Below, piece after piece: positions 1 to 3,928 of a stretch of DNA of 10,848 bases. The notes under the pieces were generated by a model. That model searched no databases, was not told the DNA's origin, and saw nothing but the letters and a program-made list of their open reading frames with translations. Position 1 is the stretch's first letter. The number at the start of each line of letters is the position of its first letter. The position numbers and the translations under genes were made by a program. The DNA comes from a bacterium (GTDB lineage: Bacteria; Blakebacterota; Blakebacteria; Blakebacterales; Blakebacteraceae): positions 1 through 10,848 of the forward strand of contig JALGVQ010000091.1 of assembly GCA_025774615.1 (NCBI GenBank), in the 5' to 3' direction.

Positions 1-56
1 CGATTTCCCCTGTCGGTGAGAGAATGCAGATATACATCCAGCGGGTATGCAGATCT

Positions 57-80
57 ATCCCGCAATAGTATTGACGGGAT
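57..80. repeat. Stem-loop with one bulged base
   Basis: ATCCCGCAAT (57-66) pairs with ATTG-A-CGGGAT (70-80) around the three-base loop AGT. This gives ten base pairs interrupted by one unpaired A at 74. No T-run follows on either strand, so it is not an intrinsic terminator. Its role is unknown. Confidence 0.5.
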
Positions 81-97
81 TGAACGTAGAATCGCAT

Positions 98-168
98 TGG
101 AGGCCTCCTGGTTAAGAGGTTTTTGAGCACCCCTGAGCCTACTGTGTAGGCTTGACAGGGGGCCTCCA
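98..168. repeat. Nested inverted repeats, structured DNA or RNA
   Basis: An outer pair TGGAGGCC (98-105) / GGCCTCCA (161-168) encloses an inner hairpin. The inner arms are CCCTG+AGCCTAC (131-142) and GTAGGCT+CAGGG (146-152, 156-160), with a three-base loop TGT and a three-base bulge TGA. The 5' outer arm is also part of the local palindrome GGAGGCCTCC, so alternative pairings exist. It could be a small structured RNA, the 3' structure of an upstream transcript, or a recombination/transposition end. I cannot assign a family. Confidence 0.5.
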
Positions 169-211
169 TTAGTTTCAAGCGCATGCAGTTGGCTTCGGCG
201 GTCAATGACTA

Positions 212-266
212 ATCCAACCAGGTACCCTATACTCTGCTCCTGCAGCTGTTGCGCTGGACGTTAGCT
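212..266. other. Possible attC-like site upstream of the first gene
   Basis: ATCCAAC (212-218) fits the integron R'' core consensus RYYYAAC. GTTAGCT (260-266) approximates the R' core GTTRRRY, differing at one position. The two cores pair at 5 of 7 positions, including the AAC/GTT triplet. The 55-bp span is close to the classic '59-base element', and a small hairpin (CTGC-TCCT-GCAG, 234-245) sits at its centre. The internal stems are weak and no integrase is visible, so this is only a candidate. Confidence 0.2.
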
Positions 267-279
267 GCCAGGAGGAGCA

Positions 280-957
280 TTGAAACTAAGGGTAATCGTA
301 GGTCTTGTCCTCGCGTTCACGGCGTTTGCATCGGCTCTTGCGGAACCGAACATTCGGAGAGTTGTGGGATTGGTTGAGCTACCGAGCATTTTTGGGACGG
401 TAGACCCAGACGGCCCTCCGGGTATGATTCCCCCAGCTCAGATTCAACCCGTTCCGCTTCATTCTCATCCGATCAGTACATCGCCCATCGTTGCTATGAT
501 TTCAAGTCCAGATGCAGTCGAAACGAAGGAGTTCGATTATGAGGCGCGAGCGGCAGTCGTCTATGAAATGGCGGATGACTGGGTGCTCGTGCGCATGATG
601 GTGGATTCTTTATCCTGTAAACCGGGTTGGATTCATCCGAATTCGCGTGGCCCATTTCATCCTGTGGAAGATCTTCTCAAATCGGGATTGTGCTATTTAA
701 CAACCGATTGGAATGGCTTCCTCTATGCGGATGCCAGCAATTCAAAGATCGTTAATAAAACTGAGCCAAACGGACAGACCCGTGACATTAACATCCTTGA
801 GATGAGGGAATTTCAAGATCAGCTGTGGGTGGTAGTGGAACTATTAGGGCCGGGGCGCTGCGAAGGGATTGAACCCGAGATAGTTGCTAAAGGGTGGGTC
901 CCTGTTCACAAAAGAGATGGAAAGCTGAATGTATGGTTTTTCTCGCGCGGCTACTGA
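280..957 (+). CDS. Secreted protein with two SH3-like repeats, unknown function
   Basis: This 225-residue protein starts at TTG, four bases after GGAGG at 271-275. No ATG lies between that ribosome-binding site and the mature protein. Residues 1-21 form a signal peptide: basic MKLR, a hydrophobic core, and an ALA cleavage motif before E22. The mature part seems to hold two related beta-rich units. Unit 1 (about 55-120) has a D-D-W turn at 99-101 and ends in Gly-Trp at 116-117. Unit 2 (about 146-212) has a matching L-W at 182-183 and Gly-Trp at 205-206. This spacing resembles bacterial SH3-type (SH3b) domains, which often bind peptides or cell-wall material. The motif VELPSIFG (32-39) precedes unit 1. 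Three cysteines remain after cleavage (C113, C138, C194). Base composition is AT-richer than the core genes, and exactly complementary 7-mers flank the gene (260-266 and 964-970). The domain assignment comes from pattern only; function is unknown. Confidence 0.75.
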   Translation: MKLRVIVGLVLAFTAFASALAEPNIRRVVGLVELPSIFGTVDPDGPPGMIPPAQIQPVPLHSHPISTSPIVAMISSPDAVETKEFDYEARAAVVYEMADDWVLVRMMVDSLSCKPGWIHPNSRGPFHPVEDLLKSGLCYLTTDWNGFLYADASNSKIVNKTEPNGQTRDINILEMREFQDQLWVVVELLGPGRCEGIEPEIVAKGWVPVHKRDGKLNVWFFSRGY

Positions 958-963
958 GGGTTC

Positions 964-1024
964 AGCTAACATATCATTGCAGCGAATGCGCCTCCGGCGC
1001 ACCGCTGATTTCAATCCGTCAGGT
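964..1024. other. Possible attC-like site between the two small genes
   Basis: AGCTAAC begins seven bases after the stop codon and is the exact complement of GTTAGCT upstream of the same gene. At the centre is a hairpin: CAGCG-aa-TGCGCC (980-992), loop TCC, GGCGCA-c-CGCTG (996-1007). A mirror element GTCAGGT (1018-1024) sits at the same distance from the centre and pairs with AGCTAAC at 5 of 7 positions. The total span is 61 bp. Against attC: the right core should be GTT and reads GTC. An alternative right core is GTTTGCT at 1080-1086 (6 of 7 complementary, 123-bp site). The hairpin itself is clear; the attC reading is tentative. Confidence 0.25.
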
Positions 1025-1086
1025 CAATTTTTTATTACTCAGGATTATTACCAGTCACACCCGCCTAACTACAACGGAGGTTTGCT

Positions 1087-1617
1087 TTGATCGTCTGGTC
1101 AGGTACCAATAATCCTGTTGAAATGACACCGGACCTGGAAGAGTCTCTTCTAGTCGGAGGAAGCTTGGTTTGGGATAATATCTTTTCAGCTATGAATAAG
1201 ATGGTTGATGGGACACCAATAACTGACACTTCCTTTTATCGTGATTTGCCCAGAATCGCTCAGCCAAGACTATCGGTTGGGCTTTGCCGGAATTTCCTGC
1301 ATTCTCTAGATGTCTTAATGTTCAAGTTGTTTTGCCCTCAAGCTATGGCAATTGAAACGACTGCTGAAGAACTTCTCCTGCATTGGATAATAGTTGAGGC
1401 CAAAGCCTCAAACGATATAACAGAACATCAGGAAGAAGAGGATCTGGATACGTATCATGAGGCCATAACAGATGATTTCGATGTTTTCTGGTTGTATAGA
1501 CCTGCTATGGATGGGATCGAAAATGTCCCGGAATTGAATGCTGAAAAGCTTAAGTATGAAAAATGGTTTCTGCCCTCATCGGATATTCGGATGACGAGCC
1601 CATTCACCTGGGAGTGA
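1087..1617 (+). CDS. Acidic soluble protein of unknown function
   Basis: This is a 176-residue protein with a TTG start placed six bases after a strong GGAGG (1076-1080). That ribosome-binding site, the AT-rich composition matching the upstream gene and the uninterrupted frame argue that it is real. There is no signal peptide and no membrane segment. A leucine-rich helical stretch (about 90-128) leads into an acidic patch containing EEEDLD (about 119-124). The ends look irregular and proline-containing. I recognise no family and no catalytic motif. It sits 129 bp after the preceding gene with no obvious promoter of its own, so the two may be read together. No hairpin-plus-T-run terminator follows it. 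It may be an accessory (cassette-type) gene; this is inference from size, composition and setting. Confidence 0.6.
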   Translation: MIVWSGTNNPVEMTPDLEESLLVGGSLVWDNIFSAMNKMVDGTPITDTSFYRDLPRIAQPRLSVGLCRNFLHSLDVLMFKLFCPQAMAIETTAEELLLHWIIVEAKASNDITEHQEEEDLDTYHEAITDDFDVFWLYRPAMDGIENVPELNAEKLKYEKWFLPSSDIRMTSPFTWE

Positions 1618-1719
1618 CTGAATCCATCTGGGAACATCCTCGCTCTGTGTTGTTTCAGATTTCCATATCGCCGCAGAGTTTTGCCGCCAGGTTGATACAG
1701 GAGTACCTCAGAATAATGA

Positions 1720-2007
1720 TCACCCCGAAAGTGCGGCGAGGTCCTCATCGATCGAGCGAAGTCGCTGGGAGAGAACCCGGGCGATGTTGAATCCCACCAA
1801 CGTCATCAGTTCAGGAAACTCATCGAACATGGTTACGAGCGATTCCTTGGTGAACATGACGACCCGGGTCTTTTTGTAGGCCCGCGCGGTCGCGGACCGC
1901 GGCTCGATATCGACGACCGCCATCTCCCCGAAGAACGCACCCTGATCAGTGACTGTCTCCTCGTGGAGCAGATTGTACCTCAGCCGGCGGGGTGCGCAAG
2001 GAGAATG
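1720..2007 (-). pseudogene. C-terminal remnant of a cyclic-nucleotide-binding protein
   Basis: Read on the minus strand, this frame contains the phosphate-binding cassette of a CRP/cNMP-binding domain: GAFFGEMAVV followed by EPRSATARA, with the conserved Glu and Arg that contact the cyclic phosphate. It is followed by the usual VVMFTKESLVTMF strand/helix and a final helix ending IDEDLAALSG before TGA at 1720-1722. Only about 20 residues precede the cassette, where an intact domain has roughly 45 or more. The frame then meets a stop at 2008-2010. No ATG, GTG or TTG occurs upstream of the Met inside FFGEMAV (1921-1923), and no other minus-strand frame supplies the missing half. The remnant shares the GC-rich composition of the core genes and ends where the AT-rich block begins. 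It overlaps the guaB3 promoter region in the opposite direction. The family match is strong; loss by rearrangement is inferred. Confidence 0.75.
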
Positions 2008-2010
2008 CTA

Positions 2011-2038
2011 TTGCCCGTATCAAGCCTGTTCCTACATT
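2011..2038 (+). promoter_or_regulatory. Candidate promoter for guaB3
   Basis: TTGCCC (2011-2016) and TACATT (2033-2038), 16 bases apart, match the sigma-70-type -35 and -10 boxes at four of six positions each. They would place transcription start near 2045, just upstream of the AGGAGG at 2056-2061. Proposed from pattern only. Confidence 0.3.
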
Positions 2039-2069
2039 TCAATATTCGAACCACCAGGAGGATAAACCC

Positions 2070-3230
2070 ATGGGTATGTATCTCGGTATCGGCAGGAAAG
2101 CACGCCGCGCATACGGTCTTGATGAAATTGCTCTCGTTCCGGGAGAGGTGACGATAAACCCGAACGATTGCGAGATGTCGTGGTCCCTTGGAGAGCACCA
2201 CTTTCCGATCCCCATCATGGCGAGTGCAATGGACGGCGTTGTAGACGTCCAGTTCGCCATCGCGATGGGGAAACTCGGTGGACTGGCCGTGCTGAATCTG
2301 GAGGGTGTCCAGACCCGTTATGAGGATCCGAGCGGGGTACTCGCCGAGATCGCGAACGCTTCCAATGAGGATGCCACGCGGCTGGTACAGGGGCTCTACA
2401 CAGAACCGATACGTGAGGAATTGATCTCGAAACGGATAGAGGAGATCAAGGATAGTGGAGTGCTTGCCGCGGTTTCCTCCATTCCCCAGAAGGCAGAGCG
2501 ATTCGGCCGGCTGGCAGCCGATGCGGGAGCCGATATCTTCGTAATCCAGTCGACCGTATCAACGGCACGTCACATATCGAGTGAATATGAGATACTCGAC
2601 TTCAAGAAGTTCTGTACGGAGATGCCCCTGACGGTGATCGTGGGCAATACGATCGGGTTCAAGGTCAGCCTTGAACTCATGGAGACAGGGATCGATGGAC
2701 TCCTGGTCGGGATCGGTCCCGGAGCCGCGTGCACGACCCGGGGAGTGCTCGGGATCGGTGTGCCGCAGGTGACGGCCACGATCGACTGTTCCGCTGCCAG
2801 AGATTTCCATTTCAAGAACACCGGCAAGTACGTGCCGGTTATCACCGACGGCGGAATGAGCACCGGGGGTGACATCTGCAAGGCACTCGCGTGCGGTGGT
2901 GATGCGGTCATGGTCGGAAGCGCGTTCGCCCGCGCTGAGGAGGCGCCCGGTGGAGGGTTCCACTGGGGGATGGCAACACCTCACGCCAACCTGCCACGCG
3001 GAACCAGGATCCGTGTGGGCACGACGGGAACCCTGGAGGAGATCCTCTACGGCCCGGCCCGACTCGATGACGGCAGTCAGAACCTGGCCGGTGCCATCCA
3101 GACGAGTATGGGGAACGTGGGCGCGAAGACCATCCGCGAATTCCAGCTCACCGAACTGATCATTGCTCCCTCGATCAGGACAGAGGGGAAGGTCTTCCAG
3201 CAGAGCCAGAATGTAGGAATGGGGAAGTAG
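2070..3230 (+). CDS. guaB3: GuaB3-type IMP dehydrogenase/GMP reductase family protein
   Basis: A 386-residue single-domain (beta/alpha)8-barrel enzyme. The ATG at 2070 is chosen because AGGAGG lies eight bases upstream and the family signature starts at once (GRKARRAYGLDEIALVPG); the frame is open further upstream but without homology. Family features: NLEG followed by TRYEDP (about 78-89), the active-site loop GPGAACTTR with the catalytic Cys at 221, and the phosphate-binding ITDGGMSTGGDI with Asp 260. IMP dehydrogenases are usually near 490 residues with two CBS domains in the barrel; here the CBS domains are absent, as in GuaB3 of actinobacteria and cyanobacteria. Canonical IMP dehydrogenase makes XMP from IMP, and a cyanobacterial GuaB3 has been reported to act instead as a GMP reductase. 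This protein may therefore return GMP to IMP rather than make XMP. It should be cytosolic and acts in purine nucleotide balance. It is convergent with rpsT. The family call is secure; the reaction is not. Confidence 0.92.
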   Translation: MGMYLGIGRKARRAYGLDEIALVPGEVTINPNDCEMSWSLGEHHFPIPIMASAMDGVVDVQFAIAMGKLGGLAVLNLEGVQTRYEDPSGVLAEIANASNEDATRLVQGLYTEPIREELISKRIEEIKDSGVLAAVSSIPQKAERFGRLAADAGADIFVIQSTVSTARHISSEYEILDFKKFCTEMPLTVIVGNTIGFKVSLELMETGIDGLLVGIGPGAACTTRGVLGIGVPQVTATIDCSAARDFHFKNTGKYVPVITDGGMSTGGDICKALACGGDAVMVGSAFARAEEAPGGGFHWGMATPHANLPRGTRIRVGTTGTLEEILYGPARLDDGSQNLAGAIQTSMGNVGAKTIREFQLTELIIAPSIRTEGKVFQQSQNVGMGK

Positions 3231-3250
3231 AGAAGGTACTCCTGCTCCGA

Positions 3251-3281
3251 CTCCGCCGCTGTGAAGATGAAAGCGGTGGAG
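3251..3281. terminator. Stem-loop between convergent guaB3 and rpsT, no T-run
   Basis: CTCCGCCGCT (3251-3260) pairs with AGCGGTGGAG (3272-3281) around an 11-base loop: ten pairs including one G-T. It lies in the gap of about 95 bases between the two convergent stop codons, where a shared terminator would be expected. Neither side carries a run of T, so it is not a classic intrinsic terminator in either direction. It may protect 3' ends or act with Rho. Confidence 0.4.
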
Positions 3282-3325
3282 GTCCAGGATGAAAAGATCG
3301 TCGTGGGAGAGGATTTCAGGCAGTA

Positions 3326-3586
3326 TCAGGTCTGACGAGCGGAATTCACCAGTCGCGTGAGATTGGACTTCAGACGGTTGGCCTTGTTCTGGTGATGCAG
3401 GTGCCGGCTCGCGAAACGGTCCAGGAGGATCGAGACCTCCTTCAACAGCTCGGGAGCTTCATCCGCAGCCGGCTCAAGGCGGATTTTCTTCGTCAACGTC
3501 CTGATCTGGGACCGGCTGGTCCGGTTGCGCTGGCGGAGTTTCTCACTCTGGCGAAGCCGCTTGGCGGCTGATGCATGCGTTGGCAC
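3326..3586 (-). CDS. rpsT: Small ribosomal subunit protein bS20
   Basis: An 86-residue, strongly basic, helical protein, close to the usual 85-90 residues of S20. The N-terminal pattern SAAKRLRQSEKLRQRN, the middle TLTKKIRLE and the C-terminal HHQNKANRLKSNLTRLV fit the three-helix S20 fold. S20 binds 16S rRNA at the bottom of the 30S body and joins early in assembly. The start codon is GTG (3584-3586), preceded at seven bases by AGGAGG (3594-3599 as CCTCCT on the plus strand); no ATG serves. It is convergent with guaB3 and divergent from the large envelope protein gene. Its leader carries a perfect inverted repeat (3611-3631) between the candidate promoter and the ribosome-binding site, a plausible place for control of ribosomal-protein translation. 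Identification is secure. Confidence 0.95.
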   Translation of the reverse strand: MPTHASAAKRLRQSEKLRQRNRTSRSQIRTLTKKIRLEPAADEAPELLKEVSILLDRFASRHLHHQNKANRLKSNLTRLVNSARQT

Positions 3587-3610
3587 AGCAATTCCTCCTG
3601 AAACATACAG

Positions 3611-3631
3611 TTCAATTCAGTATGAATTGAA
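3611..3631 (-). promoter_or_regulatory. Perfect palindrome in the rpsT leader
   Basis: TTCAATTC (3611-3618) and GAATTGAA (3624-3631) are exact inverted repeats around AGTAT. In the rpsT transcript this would be an eight-pair hairpin ending 11 bases before the AGGAGG. As DNA it would be a symmetric operator downstream of the candidate promoter. The arms are AT-rich, unlike the GC-rich hairpins elsewhere in the window. Confidence 0.5.
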
Positions 3632-3673
3632 ATCTGCTGTTCTCTCAAGACACATATAAAAAAGGTAAGGAAC

Positions 3674-3703
3674 TTAAAATCGTCTAAAATACCCCACTGT
3701 CAA
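3674..3703 (-). promoter_or_regulatory. Candidate rpsT promoter
   Basis: Read on the minus strand, TTGACA (plus-strand 3698-3703) is a perfect -35 box. An AT-rich stretch follows at suitable spacing, best read as TTTTAA (3674-3679, 18 bases away) or GATTTT (3676-3681, 16 bases away), each only three of six matches to TATAAT. The predicted leader is about 80 bases and includes the palindrome at 3611-3631. Confidence 0.35.
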
Positions 3704-3841
3704 GAGGCGAGGCGGAAGACTTGATGTTCCGTACCACCCTGACTAGGCTCATAAATGGGGAAAAGGAAATGGAATTGCTCCCCGGTAGTGTCAACCACAT
3801 GCGCAGGTGGCACGTTTCAGGTATGAGGTCGGGAGAGGGGT

Positions 3842-3860
3842 TCTGACCGACAGAGTCAGA
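3842..3860. repeat. Inverted repeat in the leader of the envelope protein gene
   Basis: TCTGAC (3842-3847) and GTCAGA (3855-3860) are exact inverted repeats around a seven-base loop, 68 bases before the start codon. No T-run follows, so it is not a terminator. It could be a leader hairpin or an operator; the arms are short enough that chance is possible. Confidence 0.3.
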
Positions 3861-3928
3861 TGGAAGTGGATGACGAGGACGGTGAATGAGGGGTGCCGGC
3901 CATCGTCGCATGAGAGAGGTTTGATACG

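Larger units (their letters stand above)
1..279. other. Gene-free leader region with stem-loops
   Basis: I see no convincing gene here. Plus-strand frame 1 is open from the window edge to a TGA at 124-126 (41 codons), which could be the tail of an upstream gene but is short enough to be chance. The stretch holds a direct repeat ATGCAGAT (24-31 and 47-54), stem-loops at 57-80 and 98-168, and a possible recombination-type site at 212-266, all listed separately. The last 20 bases are the ribosome-binding region of the following TTG-start gene. Confidence 0.5.
3632..3928. other. Divergent intergenic region upstream of the envelope protein gene
   Basis: No gene is supported here; the small open frames present (for example ATG at 3800, 15 codons) lack ribosome-binding sites and family signal. 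The left part is AT-rich and carries the rpsT promoter candidate. For the rightward gene the best promoter-like pair is TTGATG (3721-3726) and TAGGCT (3744-3749), 17 bases apart, four and three matches of six; weak. That would give a leader of roughly 175 bases containing the inverted repeat at 3842-3860. Confidence 0.3.

Noticed and set aside
980-1033. Hairpin plus T-run as intrinsic terminator after the first gene
   Set aside because: The T-run (about 1028-1033) starts some 20 bases after the hairpin ends at 1007, too far for an intrinsic terminator.
1455-1748. Minus-strand frame of 97 codons across the end of the second gene
   Set aside because: It is antisense to the better supported plus-strand gene and runs into the cNMP remnant in a different frame; no family signal.
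1992-2069. Upstream extension of guaB3 to an earlier start
   Set aside because: The 26 extra residues have no family similarity, while ATG 2070 has AGGAGG at eight bases and begins the family signature.
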